NCBI GenBank assembly: GCA_934663775.1
Contig: CAKUKU010000006.1
Location: 25,082-89,081 of the forward strand
Direction of reading: 5' to 3'
Length of the DNA stretch: 64,000 nt
From: an uncultured Ellagibacter sp.
Lineage (GTDB): Bacteria; Actinomycetota; Coriobacteriia; Coriobacteriales; Eggerthellaceae
Below, one piece after another: positions 38,943 to 47,606 of the stretch; the stretch's first letter is position 1, and every line of letters starts with the position of its first letter. The position numbers and the translations under genes were made by a program. The notes beneath the pieces were generated by a model. The model saw only the letters and a list, made by a program, of their open reading frames with translations, was not told where the DNA came from and ran no database searches.

Positions 38943-41573
38943 ATGGGAATTCGCATTGCTCTTGCCGGCAACCCGAACTGCGGTAAGACAACCATGTTCA
39001 ACGACCTGACCGGCGCCAACCAATACGTTGGCAACTGGCCGGGCGTTACCGTTGAAAAGAAGGAAGGCAAGTACACCAAAGACAAAAGCGTCACGGTTAC
39101 CGACCTTCCCGGCATCTATTCGCTCTCCCCGTATTCGCCTGAGGAAATCGTCGCGCGCGACTACCTCCTCGATGGCGACCCGGACGTCGTCGTCAACCTC
39201 ATTGACGCGACCAACCTGGAGCGCAACCTGTATTTGACCACGCAGATCCTCGAATTGGGCCTGCCTGTGGTCATCGCCCTCAACATGATGGACCTCGTGG
39301 AGAAAAACGGCGACAAGATCGATGTCGACAAGCTCTCCCGCGAACTCGGTTGCCCGATCGTCCCCACCTCGGCGCTTAAAGGCCGCGGCATGGACGACGT
39401 CATGAAGACCGCGATGGAGCTCGGCAAGAAGGGCGTGCCCGCCGCGCCCGAGCTGCGTTTTTCCGACGAGATCGAGACGGCGCTCGCGAAGATCATCGAC
39501 GTCCTCGGTTCGAAGGTCGCCCCGGCGACGGCCCGTTGGTTCGCCATCAAGGCGCTCGAGGGCGAGGAGCGCACGATCGAGCAGCTCAAGCTGACGGCTG
39601 CCGACAAGAAAACGGTCGACGCCATCCGTGACGCGCTCGAGACCGAGCTCGACGATGACGCAGAGTCTATCGTGACCTCTGCCCGCTACGATGAGATCGC
39701 CAGCGTCGTCGACGACACGGTGAAGAAGTCGACCAAGGGCATGTCCACCACCCAGAAGATCGACCGCGTCGTCACGAACCGATTCCTCGGCCTGCCGATC
39801 TTCATCGTCATCATGTTCTTCGTGTACTGGCTGGCCGTCTCTGTCGGCGGCGGCGTTGTGACCGACTGGGCCAACGACGGCATCTCCGGCGACGGCTGGC
39901 TCTACACCGGCGGCGAGGCGTTCGACGAGGCCACGGCCGAGTACGAAGACGCCCAGGCGCAGATTACCGCCTACGTCGAGAACATCCTCGGCGAGGACGA
40001 GGTGTCCGGCCTTCCCTCCGATGACTCCCAAGAAGTGCTCGACGCGCTGGCTTTGGCCGAGCCTGAGGCCCCCGAAGACGCCACCGACGCCGACGCTATG
40101 GCCGAGTACAAGGACGCCGTTGCCGAGTACGACGATGCTCAGGCCACGATTGCGGCGTTCGACGAAGAGGCCCAGGCCAAGCACGCTGTTGCCACGATGG
40201 AGGTCGAAGGCGACGACGGCGAGGTCGAGGAGCAGGCGATCACCTTCGCCGATTACCAGGCCGCTCTCGAAGTCGAAGAGCCCGACCCCTCCGATGGCTC
40301 TTGGGGCCTGTGGATCCCGGGTCTTGGCGCTATCATCGGCAACGCCCTTGAGGCAGCCGACGTCGCCCCGTGGCTCCAGTCGCTCGTCATGGACGGCATT
40401 GTCGCAGGTGTTGGCGCCGTTATCGGCTTCATCCCGCAGATGGTCATCCTCTTCTTGCTCCTTGGCTTCCTGGAGCTGTGCGGCTACATGTCCCGCGTCG
40501 CGTTCATCATGGACCGCATCTTCCGCAAGTTCGGCCTGTCTGGCAAATCCTTCATCCCGATGCTCATCGCCTCCGGCTGCGGCGTGCCCGCCGTCATGGC
40601 AACCAAGACGATCGAGAACGAGAAGGATCGCCGCATGACGATCATGACCACCACCATGATCCCCTGCGGCGCGAAGATGCCGATCATCGCCCTCGTGTTC
40701 GGCGCGATCGCGTCCGGCAATTCCGACGCCACCTGGTATGTCGCCCCGATGTTCTACTTCATGGGCGTCATTGCGATCATCCTCTCCGGCATCATGCTGA
40801 AAAAGACCAAGCTCTTCGCCGGCGAGACCACGCCGTTTATCATGGAGCTTCCGCAGTACCACATGCCGGGCGTGAAGAACATCCTGCTCTCGATGTGGGA
40901 GCGCGTGAAGGGCTACATCATCAAAGCAGGTACCATCATCTTCCTGTCCACGATCGTCATCTGGTTCCTCATGAACTTCGGCGATGCGGGCGAAGGCTTC
41001 GGCCTGCTTGATTCCGAGGCTCCTGACTACATGGAGTACAGCCTTATGGCGGGCCTCGGTAACCTGCTGGCCTGGATCTTCGCGCCGCTCGGCTTCGCGA
41101 ACTGGCAAGCCACCGCAACCGCCGTCACCGGCCTCGTTGCGAAGGAGAACGTCGTCGCGACTGTCGGCATCATCACCCAGCTCGGCGATTTCGGCGAGGC
41201 GGACCCGCAGCTGTGGTACGGCTTTGCCCAGATGCTCGGCGGATCGACCGCTGCGATCGTTGCCTTCTGTGCCTTCAACCTGCTGTGCGCGCCGTGCTTC
41301 GCGGCAATGGGCACCATTCGCCAGCAGCAGCGCTCGGCTAAGTGGTTCTGGATCACCATCGGCTACATGTGCGGCTTCGCGTGGTGCGTGGGCTGCATGC
41401 TCTACCAGTTCGTTGGCCTGGCCTTGGGAGAAGTGAGCTTCGGTATCTGGACCGTGGTTGCCATCATCATCGCGGCGCTCATGCTCTTCCAGCTTTTCCG
41501 TCCGATGCCGAATTACGACAAGAAGGACGAAAAGGTTGCTCGCAAGCTTGAAACCGAGAACGAGGCGGCGTAA
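38943..41573 (+). CDS. feoB: Ferrous iron transporter FeoB with acidic insertion
   Basis: An 876-residue Fe(II) transporter. The N-terminal G domain has G1 GNPNCGKTT (9-17), G3 DLPG and G4 NMMD. The core membrane domain follows, with the two Gate motifs around RVAFIMDRIFRKFGLSGKSFIPMLIASGCGVPAVMATKTIEN. Between the first membrane segment (IFIVIMFFVYWLAV) and the next hydrophobic part (WGLWIPGLGAIIGN) lies an insertion of about 130 residues (roughly 320-455). It is rich in Glu, Asp and Ala, with repeated EYEDAQ/EYDDAQ units likely to form a coiled coil on the outer side. Typical FeoB has about 700-770 residues, so this insertion explains the extra length. ATG 38943 follows GGAAAGGT. Confidence 0.95.
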   Translation: MGIRIALAGNPNCGKTTMFNDLTGANQYVGNWPGVTVEKKEGKYTKDKSVTVTDLPGIYSLSPYSPEEIVARDYLLDGDPDVVVNLIDATNLERNLYLTTQILELGLPVVIALNMMDLVEKNGDKIDVDKLSRELGCPIVPTSALKGRGMDDVMKTAMELGKKGVPAAPELRFSDEIETALAKIIDVLGSKVAPATARWFAIKALEGEERTIEQLKLTAADKKTVDAIRDALETELDDDAESIVTSARYDEIASVVDDTVKKSTKGMSTTQKIDRVVTNRFLGLPIFIVIMFFVYWLAVSVGGGVVTDWANDGISGDGWLYTGGEAFDEATAEYEDAQAQITAYVENILGEDEVSGLPSDDSQEVLDALALAEPEAPEDATDADAMAEYKDAVAEYDDAQATIAAFDEEAQAKHAVATMEVEGDDGEVEEQAITFADYQAALEVEEPDPSDGSWGLWIPGLGAIIGNALEAADVAPWLQSLVMDGIVAGVGAVIGFIPQMVILFLLLGFLELCGYMSRVAFIMDRIFRKFGLSGKSFIPMLIASGCGVPAVMATKTIENEKDRRMTIMTTTMIPCGAKMPIIALVFGAIASGNSDATWYVAPMFYFMGVIAIILSGIMLKKTKLFAGETTPFIMELPQYHMPGVKNILLSMWERVKGYIIKAGTIIFLSTIVIWFLMNFGDAGEGFGLLDSEAPDYMEYSLMAGLGNLLAWIFAPLGFANWQATATAVTGLVAKENVVATVGIITQLGDFGEADPQLWYGFAQMLGGSTAAIVAFCAFNLLCAPCFAAMGTIRQQQRSAKWFWITIGYMCGFAWCVGCMLYQFVGLALGEVSFGIWTVVAIIIAALMLFQLFRPMPNYDKKDEKVARKLETENEAA

Positions 41574-41651
41574 AGTCTACTTAATGAAACTTTTGGGGAC
41601 GCGCTTTCGGGCGCGTTCCCGATATCGAACTGCGAGAAAGGAGGCGCACCT

Positions 41652-41876
41652 ATGATGGGTTTGGTTTGGACGCCGTCGACGATCGTCGTCGCGCTCGTCG
41701 TCGCCGTGCTTGCTGTGCTGGCGGTGCGCCGCATCGCGACGCGCGGCCTGTGCGATTGCCACGACCACTGCGGGGATAGCGATAGCCCTCGCGGAGGGTG
41801 CGGGAGCTGCCACGGCTGTTCCGGCTGCGGAGCGGTCGACTGTATGGTGGCCGACATGAACAAGGCGCTCAGGTAG
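41652..41876 (+). CDS. FeoB-associated Cys-rich membrane protein
   Basis: A 74-residue protein with one N-terminal membrane segment (TIVVALVVAVLAVLAVRRI) and a tail with eight cysteines (LCDCHDHCGDS, GCGSCHGCSGCG, VDCM). Such proteins follow feoB in many Gram-positive genomes (FeoC-like position) and may handle Fe(II) or sense its redox state. ATG 41652 (or 41655) follows GAAAGGAGG. Last protein gene of the feo operon. Confidence 0.88.
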   Translation: MMGLVWTPSTIVVALVVAVLAVLAVRRIATRGLCDCHDHCGDSDSPRGGCGSCHGCSGCGAVDCMVADMNKALR

Positions 41877-41900
41877 CGTGTTCGTTCACATGAGATGAAG

Positions 41901-41935
41901 GAGGGCCGAGCGCGAAAGCGTTCGGCCCTCTTGCT
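41901..41935 (+). terminator. Intrinsic terminator of the feo operon
   Basis: GAGGGCCGAGCGC-GAAA-GCGTTCGGCCCTC (one wobble pair) is followed by TTGCTGTTT. Confidence 0.8.
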
Positions 41936-42036
41936 GTTTGAGGGGGCGCGGGACGTGCTTCGGTTCGCTTTCTTGAGCCATCCACCCTTTGCCGGGGGTG
42001 GTTCATCAGCAAGAAAAATCACTTGTGAAGGAATTG

Positions 42037-42083
42037 TAAACCTCGGTTAACCCCTTGACGCAACACAAAGGTTAACCTAAGAT
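42037..42083 (+). promoter_or_regulatory. Strong promoter with two iron-type boxes
   Basis: TTGACG (42055-42060) and TAAGAT (42078-42083) are exactly 17 bp apart. TAAACC-TC-GGTTAA (42037-42050) lies just upstream of the -35 box. AGGTTAACCT (42069-42078), a perfect 10-bp palindrome, lies between -35 and -10. Both contain GGTTAACC, 25 bp apart, and the first has the same dyad form as those before feoA. No gene for a protein follows on this strand for 1 kb. Confidence 0.65.
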
Positions 42084-42089
42084 AACAAA

Positions 42090-42286
42090 TGTCAGCAACG
42101 AGGGTTCGAATCCCCCCCTCTCTCTCAAGAAAACGAACCCGCTGACCAGCACACTTCTTAATGCTGACCCGGTGGTGGAGGCTCCTCTCGTCTGGCCATC
42201 CATCACAAGCCGGTGAGGGCCTACCCCCCCCTCGCCCTCACCGGCCTCCTCTCCTCGAAACGAAAAGCGCCTCCGGGCGTTTTTTG
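42090..42286 (+). ncRNA. Candidate iron-regulated small RNA with C-rich loops
   Basis: A stretch of about 195 nt with its own promoter (42055-42083) and terminator (AAAAGCGCC-TCCG-GGCGTTTT, 42263-42285) but no credible reading frame. Visible structure: a tRNA-like T arm at its 5' part (GAGGGTTCGAATCCCC, 42100-42115) followed by CCCUCUCUCUC; a small hairpin CAGCA/UGCUG near 42148-42167; and a perfect 11-bp stem CCGGTGAGGGC / GCCCTCACCGG (42210-42244) whose 13-nt loop contains eight C in a row. A further CCTCCTCTCCTC patch follows. Three exposed C- or CU-rich patches are what one expects of a small RNA that pairs with Shine-Dalgarno sites, as FsrA does in Bacillus under Fur control. Function is inferred; expression is not shown. 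Confidence 0.5.
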
Positions 42287-42344
42287 TTGCCCCACGTACA
42301 GCGGTTTTGCCTGCCACTTTGCACAACGCAAGCCGATTGCCCGC

Positions 42345-42403
42345 AAAAAAGCGCCCGACTGCCTTAAAGCCCTTGCGGGCATCGAAGCAATCGGGCGCTT
42401 TTT
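42345..42403. terminator. Bidirectional terminator
   Basis: AAAAAGCGCCCGA and TCGGGCGCTTTTT form the outer stem of a long hairpin with T-runs on both strands. It ends the minus-strand YqeY gene and can stop read-through from the small RNA. The rest of 42287-42435 shows nothing further. Confidence 0.75.
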
Positions 42404-42435
42404 GGAACGGAGCAGCGGGTCGCGCGGGCCCTGTG

Positions 42436-42879
42436 CTAGGCGAGGCGCTTGCCGAGTTCGGCTGCGGCTTGCGCCTTGTCGAAGTTGCCGCCGGTCGCCT
42501 TCGTGAGCGCTCCCATCACCTTCCCCATTTCCTTCTTCGAAGAGGCGCCGGTCTCGGCGAGCGTCTTCTCGATGAGCGCGATGAGCTCGTCCCCTGAAAC
42601 TTGCTTGGGAAGGTACGACTCGAGAATTTCCACCTGCGCGGCGAGAAGGTCGGTGCGCTCCTGGTTGTTCCCCGCCTTGATGGAGCCCTCGAGCGTCTCT
42701 TTCGTCTGCTTGATCACGCGCTTGAGCATGGCGTCGACGTCGGCGTCCGTGATCTCGCGGCGCTCGTTCACCTCGATGTTCTTCACCTCGCCGTGCACCT
42801 GGCGCAGGATGGACACGCGCGGCTTGTCGTGCGCCTTCAACGCGGCCTTCACTTCGTCTTGCAGCTCCTGGTATTTCAT
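42436..42879 (-). CDS. GatB/YqeY-domain protein
   Basis: A 147-residue YqeY family protein (MKYQELQDEVKAALKAHDK, IKQTKETLEGSIKAGNNQERTDLLAAQVEILESYLPKQVSGDELIALI, ELGKRLA). The domain resembles the tail of GatB and the tRNA-binding domain of some amidotransferases; its role in the cell is not settled. ATG 42879 follows AGAGGGAAC; ATG 42969 lacks a ribosome site. Confidence 0.9.
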   Translation of the reverse strand: MKYQELQDEVKAALKAHDKPRVSILRQVHGEVKNIEVNERREITDADVDAMLKRVIKQTKETLEGSIKAGNNQERTDLLAAQVEILESYLPKQVSGDELIALIEKTLAETGASSKKEMGKVMGALTKATGGNFDKAQAAAELGKRLA

Positions 42880-43115
42880 GGTTCCCTCTTTTCTGCTGCG
42901 CAATCGATTCAGCCTTTCCATCGTACACAATTTGGCTGGCGCATGCGGCCTTCTGCAAAAAGGCGACAAATGCCATCGATGCCGTGAACAGGTTCGATGG
43001 CGACATCACTCTTGGCGGCGTTGGGCTTTCCCGTTCGCTTTACAAAAAGTTTGCCGACACTTGTTATCATGGTGAAGCGTTCGCATCGCGGGCGCGTTCG
43101 AGAAAGGCTTTCCTC

Positions 43116-43601
43116 ATGAACGGGACCCCTCAAAGCAAGCTCGATCCTCGGGTGAAGAATGTGTGGCGGGTAAACGACACCATCTGGATCGTGCTCGGCT
43201 ACCTCTGCTGCGCCGCGCCCTTCGCCATCTGCGCTGCGGTTGAACCGGCGCCTTGGGCGCTCGCCGTCGTCGTGCTCTCGGCTGTCGCTGCGGTGCTGCT
43301 CGTGGTGTTCCTCGTCGTGCTGCCGCCTATCCGCTACGTTCGCTGGCGCTACGAGCTTCACGACGACTACCTCGACATCGCCAAGGGAATCATCTGGCGC
43401 AAGCGCTACATCATCCCCTTCATCCGCGTCCAGAACACCGACACACGCCAGGGGCCGATCCTGCGCGCATTCGGGCTCTCGAGTGTCACCGTCGCCACGG
43501 CCGCGGGCGAGCACGTCATCCCCGGGCTTGCAAACGGCGTTGCCGACCAGGTGCGCGACCGCGCGGCCGAGCTTGCCCGCATCGCGCGCGAGGACATGTG
43601 A
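43116..43601 (+). CDS. Bacterial PH-domain membrane protein (YdbS-like)
   Basis: A 161-residue protein with two membrane segments (TIWIVLGYLCCAAPFAICAAV, WALAVVVLSAVAAVLLVVFLVVLPP), then a bPH2 (DUF304) domain (RYVRWRYELHDDYLDIAKGIIWRKRYIIPFIRVQNTDTRQGPILRAFGLSSVTVATAAGE). The family is often paired with a larger YdbT-like protein, as here; a role in envelope stress or antibiotic tolerance has been suggested. ATG 43116 is the start; the stop overlaps the next start (ATGA). Confidence 0.85.
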   Translation: MNGTPQSKLDPRVKNVWRVNDTIWIVLGYLCCAAPFAICAAVEPAPWALAVVVLSAVAAVLLVVFLVVLPPIRYVRWRYELHDDYLDIAKGIIWRKRYIIPFIRVQNTDTRQGPILRAFGLSSVTVATAAGEHVIPGLANGVADQVRDRAAELARIAREDM

Positions 43602-45355
43602 TGGACGGGGTCCAAAACCGCGAGAATCGCGAGAGGCACGCGGTCCATTCCAGCTACATCTGGCTTGGCGGTCTTCAGGGTGCCGCTGCGGTGTTCGCGG
43701 CGCTTCTTGTCGGCGCGCTTCCTCAGATCATCCCCGAGTTGTTCAACTCCGACAGCCTCGGGCAGTTCGTGAACGGCGGGTTTGCGACGATTATCATCGT
43801 CCTGCTTTTCCTTGGCACGGTGGTCGTTTCGCTCGCCGCGAGCCTCATCTACCGCCTCGTGTCCTACAAGCACATTTGGTACGAGTTTGGCGACGAGGAA
43901 TTCAGCTTCTATTCGGGTATCTTCAACAAGAAGCGTGTGCATGTGCCCTACCGGCGCATCCAGTCGGTCGACCAGACAGCCTCGCTTCTCCAGCGCGTGT
44001 TCGGCGTGTGCACGGTGCAGATCGACACGGCGGGCGGCGCGTCGAACAAGGCTGTCTCGGTGCCGTTTTTGCGCAAGGCCGACGCGGAGGCGCTGCGGGC
44101 CGACCTGTTCGCTCGCAAGTCGGCGGCAATCGGGGTGCCTTTTCGGGAAGCCGACGCCCCGAGCAGCTTCGGCAACGTGCTCGATGCGCCCGCTGAGGTG
44201 TGGGACGACGTGCGCGGCGTATTCGCCGGGAGCGAGGTCGACACGGGGCGCATCTCCTTCCAGTACGGCATAACCAACAGCGAGCTCATTCTCACCGGGC
44301 TTTCGAACAGCACGACGCTGGTTCTCGTCGTTGTCGGCATCATCGGCGTGTTCTCGCAGGTCGCCGATTTCGTCTCGCAGATGGCGGGCGAGGCGGGCGG
44401 AGCCGTCGCAGAAGCGCTTGCCGACGCGGGCCTCGCGCTTTTCGGCAACAGCATCATCGCCCTCATTGCCGTCGGGTTCATTGCGTTGTCCCTGTTCGTG
44501 TGGGCGATGTCGGCGCTCGGCACCTGCATCTCCTTCGGGGGCTTCAAGGCGCGTCGGCGCGGCGATCGCGTCGAGGTCGAGCGCGGCCTTCTCCAGCACC
44601 GTTTCCACGGCGTGTCAGTCGATCGCGTGCAGTCGGTCATCGTGAAGCAGAGCTTCATCCGCCGCATCTTCGGCTTCTGCGAGCTGTCTCTCGGGAAGGT
44701 GGACGCGTCGAGCGGGTCGGGTGGCATGGAGGACTCCCTTTCCGAGGGTGCGCTCGTCGTGCATCCCTTCGTGAAGGCCGATCGCGTGCCCGAGATCGTC
44801 GCGGGGCTCATTCCCGAGTTCGCCGACATGCCGACCGAGCGCCGTCGCGTTCCTAAGGTGGCTCTTCGTCGTGCACTGGTCAGGCGCACGGTCATCCAAG
44901 GATGGGGGCTTTGGTGCGCCGTGGCGCTTGCGCTTCTCCACGTGGGCGTGATGTTCGGCGTGAGCGCTTACGGCGACGATTTCATGTCGGCGGGGGAACT
45001 CTTCTGGTTCGACCGGATCGCGCTTTTGGGCTACGTCGCGTGCGCGGTTGCCGAGGCGCTCGCCGCCGTGAGCGCGGTGCTTTGGGCGCGCTCATCGTGG
45101 TTTTCGTTCAACAGACGCTTTATGCAGGTGGAAAACGGCGGCCTCGGCTCGGTCTCGGTTTGCTTGCCTCGCGAGAAGATCCAGTTTGGCTTCTCGAAGT
45201 CGAACCCCTTCCAGCGCCGTGCGAAGGTGGCGACCGTTACCGCGTGGACAGCTGCGGGTTTGCGGGGCACCTCGACCAGGCTGATCGACGCATGTGAAGA
45301 AGATGCTGCCGCATGGCTGGCGTGGCTTGTCCCTGGGGGAAATGTGATAGAGTGA
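43601..45355 (+). CDS. Bacterial PH-domain membrane protein (YdbT-like)
   Basis: A 584-residue membrane protein with three bPH2 domains. Each begins with the YEFGDEEFSFYSGIFNKKRVHVPYRRIQSVDQTASLLQRVFGV-type pattern; the second is seen around GDRVEVERGLLQHRFHGVSVDRVQSVIVKQSFIRRIFGF and the third around NGGLGSVSVCLPREKIQFGFSKSNPFQRRA. Paired membrane segments separate them. Translation is coupled to the smaller partner. The two probably form one complex. Confidence 0.85.
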   Translation: MDGVQNRENRERHAVHSSYIWLGGLQGAAAVFAALLVGALPQIIPELFNSDSLGQFVNGGFATIIIVLLFLGTVVVSLAASLIYRLVSYKHIWYEFGDEEFSFYSGIFNKKRVHVPYRRIQSVDQTASLLQRVFGVCTVQIDTAGGASNKAVSVPFLRKADAEALRADLFARKSAAIGVPFREADAPSSFGNVLDAPAEVWDDVRGVFAGSEVDTGRISFQYGITNSELILTGLSNSTTLVLVVVGIIGVFSQVADFVSQMAGEAGGAVAEALADAGLALFGNSIIALIAVGFIALSLFVWAMSALGTCISFGGFKARRRGDRVEVERGLLQHRFHGVSVDRVQSVIVKQSFIRRIFGFCELSLGKVDASSGSGGMEDSLSEGALVVHPFVKADRVPEIVAGLIPEFADMPTERRRVPKVALRRALVRRTVIQGWGLWCAVALALLHVGVMFGVSAYGDDFMSAGELFWFDRIALLGYVACAVAEALAAVSAVLWARSSWFSFNRRFMQVENGGLGSVSVCLPREKIQFGFSKSNPFQRRAKVATVTAWTAAGLRGTSTRLIDACEEDAAAWLAWLVPGGNVIE

Positions 45356-45360
45356 AATGC

Positions 45361-46239
45361 ATGGACACACATGCGACATCAGATTCGAAAGGCGGCCGAA
45401 GTTCGGCGTCCGAGCCGTCGACGCCTGGGCCTGTCGCTTCTCAAGACGCTCCTCTGGCTAGCACGTCTTCATCGAGTGCGCAGGGTGGCCCCTCCGTGCC
45501 TCGCGCATGGACTCCTTCCCAGTTTAAGCCGCGCACCATCTCCGAAGCGCGCGAACACAAAAACGAGCCCGCCAACACGTCCGCGAACGCCGAGCGCGCG
45601 CGTCGCAACGTGCGCGAGTACACGCTCGGCGAGGAGATCGCCAACTCCGTGACGCACGGCATCGGCGCCTTGCTCTCCATCGCGGCGATTCCCATCCTCG
45701 TGGTAATCGCGGTGCGCGCCGGCGGCGGCGTGAAGCTTGCGGCGGCGCTCGTCTACACCATCACCATGCTGGTGGAATACCTCATGTCGACGCTGTATCA
45801 CGCTATCGCGGTAGACCGCGCCAAGCGCGTGTTCAAAGTGCTCGACCATAGTGGAATCTACTTGTTTATCGCGGGAACGTATACGCCGTTTTGCTTGGTC
45901 ACGCTAGGGGATTCAGGTGGTGTCTACCTGGCGGTGTTCGTGTGGGTCGTGGCGCTCGCGGGCATTGCCTGCGAGGCGTTTTGGGTATTTCGCCCCCGAT
46001 GGGTCTCGGCTGTGCTCTACCTTCTTCTAGGGTGGTGCGTCGTTGCGTATCTACCGGCGCTTTTGGCGAACCTTCCCATGGAGGGGCTTGTGCTTTTGGT
46101 CGCTGGCGGCGTGGTCTATTCCGTCGGGTGCATCTTCTACGTGCTGAAGAAAATCCCCTACATGCACTCGGTGTTCCACGTGCTGGTCGTCGCGGCGAGC
46201 GTGCTGCAGTTTCTGGCCGTGGCGCTCTACGTGATGTAG
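45361..46239 (+). CDS. Hemolysin III / TrhA family membrane protein
   Basis: A 292-residue protein. The first 85 residues are Ser/Pro/Ala-rich and disordered, unusual for the family. The core from EYTLGEEIANSVTHGIGALLS has seven predicted membrane segments and the family's conserved motifs (NSVTHGIGA, STLYHA, LDHSGIYLFIAGTYTPF, MHSVFHVLV), whose histidines form the metal site of PAQR-like proteins. TrhA in E. coli affects membrane energetics. The ribosome site before ATG 45361 is weak. Confidence 0.88.
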   Translation: MDTHATSDSKGGRSSASEPSTPGPVASQDAPLASTSSSSAQGGPSVPRAWTPSQFKPRTISEAREHKNEPANTSANAERARRNVREYTLGEEIANSVTHGIGALLSIAAIPILVVIAVRAGGGVKLAAALVYTITMLVEYLMSTLYHAIAVDRAKRVFKVLDHSGIYLFIAGTYTPFCLVTLGDSGGVYLAVFVWVVALAGIACEAFWVFRPRWVSAVLYLLLGWCVVAYLPALLANLPMEGLVLLVAGGVVYSVGCIFYVLKKIPYMHSVFHVLVVAASVLQFLAVALYVM

Positions 46240-46382
46240 CGGCCGCGGCGATTGCGGCGGAAGTAACGGCTGCAGCAGCGAAAGGAGCTGCGATAGCCGC
46301 GACAACTTGATTGTTCGCGCCTTCCCCAAGGCGCTTTTGAAAGATGTCGGGAGCGAACTTCCCGGCAACGTGCAAGGAGTGA

Positions 46383-47255
46383 ATGGATACGATGGCCGAC
46401 GAGGAGCAAAAGGGCATCTCCGGGTTTTTCTCGCGCTTCGCGCAGGCGAAGAAGCCGACGGTCTCCGAAGACGAGATCAAAGACATCGTCGCCGACAACG
46501 ACGAGCTTGCAGACGATGAAAAGCGCATGATTCACGACATCATCGATTTGGGCGACATGTCAGTGCACGAGATCATGCAGCCGCGCGTCGATATGATCAT
46601 GGTCGAGGACACCGAGACCGTGCGCACAGCGGTCGAGCGCATGCACGGTACGGGCTACTCGCGCCTTCCCATCTTCCACGAAGATGCCGACCACATCATC
46701 GGCATCGTGCATTACAAAAACCTCGTCGGGCCGCTTATCGACGGGCACGAAGACGACCTTGCGGCGAAGTACGCCTTCGAGCCCATGTTCGTCCCCGAGA
46801 CTAAAGACATCCTTCCGCTGCTCAAGGAAATGCAAACGAATCGGCAACAGATGGCCATCGTGGTGGACGAATACGGCGGGACCGATGGTTTAATAACGGT
46901 CGAGGACATCATCGAGGAAATCGTGGGCGAGATCGTCGACGAGTACGACATGGAGGGCAAGGAAATCACCCAGCTCTCCGAGGGCGCGTGGCGCGTCGAC
47001 GGGCGCTTCCCGGTCGACGAGGCGGCGGCGCTCGGTTGGCCGGTCACCGAGTCGGAAGACTACGAGACCATCGCCGGATGGCTGATCGACACGCTCGATT
47101 TCGTGCCCGAGATGGGCGATGAGTTCACGGTGGGCGGCTATTCGTTCAAGATAGAGCGCATGCGTCGCTCGCGCATCTCCACCATTCGCGTGGAGCGCCT
47201 GGCAGGCGAGGAAAGCGCCGCCGAAAAGGAGGCGGAGCAGGAAGAGAAGCACTAG
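46383..47255 (+). CDS. CorC-like CBS-domain protein
   Basis: A 290-residue cytoplasmic protein with two CBS domains (IMQPRVDMIMVEDTETVRTAVERMHGTGYSRLPIF and PMFVPETKDILPLLKEMQTNRQQMAIVVDEYGGTDGLITVEDIIEEIVGEI) and a C-terminal CorC/HlyC domain (RVDGRFPVDEAAALGWPV). No DUF21 membrane domain is present, so this is the soluble CorC type linked to Mg/Co efflux. ATG 46383 follows CAAGGAGTG. Confidence 0.9.
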   Translation: MDTMADEEQKGISGFFSRFAQAKKPTVSEDEIKDIVADNDELADDEKRMIHDIIDLGDMSVHEIMQPRVDMIMVEDTETVRTAVERMHGTGYSRLPIFHEDADHIIGIVHYKNLVGPLIDGHEDDLAAKYAFEPMFVPETKDILPLLKEMQTNRQQMAIVVDEYGGTDGLITVEDIIEEIVGEIVDEYDMEGKEITQLSEGAWRVDGRFPVDEAAALGWPVTESEDYETIAGWLIDTLDFVPEMGDEFTVGGYSFKIERMRRSRISTIRVERLAGEESAAEKEAEQEEKH

Positions 47256-47267
47256 GGAAGGGGCGAC

Positions 47268-47606
47268 GTGGTCGAGAGAAAGCTCACGCGAGCTGCTGAT
47301 GCGCGCCTCGGCGGCGTATGCGCGGGCATCGCGCGCTACTTCGGCATCGACCCGATCGTCGTGCGCATCATCATGGTCGCGGGAACGCTGCTTTCGGGCG
47401 GCCTGCTCGCCGTGGCCTACCTCGCCCTCGTCGTCGTCTTGCCGAAATCCTCTGCTTGCGGGAACGTTTTCGACGTCCGTCCCGAATCCGCGTCCTCGGA
47501 TAAGTACGGGCCCATCGACTGCAATGCGCCGTCCTCTGAAAACGAGCCCCCGGCGTATGTGGGGGTCGGCCACTTACCGCCGAAACCGCCGAGTTCGTAT
47601 CGCTAG
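47268..47606 (+). CDS. PspC-domain membrane protein
   Basis: A 112-residue protein with a PspC domain (KLTRAADARLGGVCAGIARYFGIDPIVVRIIMVAGTLLSGGLLAVAYLALVVVLP) and a Pro/Ser-rich cytoplasmic or outer tail. PspC senses membrane stress in phage-shock systems; no PspA is visible here. GTG 47268 follows GGGAAGGGG, 12 bp after corC, so the two are probably co-transcribed. Confidence 0.88.
   Translation: MVERKLTRAADARLGGVCAGIARYFGIDPIVVRIIMVAGTLLSGGLLAVAYLALVVVLPKSSACGNVFDVRPESASSDKYGPIDCNAPSSENEPPAYVGVGHLPPKPPSSYR

Noticed and set aside
38913-41108. A 731-aa open frame antisense to feoB
   Set aside because: Mirror frame of feoB with His/Asp/Arg-rich random composition.
42090-42130. A complete tRNA gene at the GGTTCGAATCC motif
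   Set aside because: No acceptor 5' strand, D arm or anticodon arm lies upstream; only the T-arm-like part is present.
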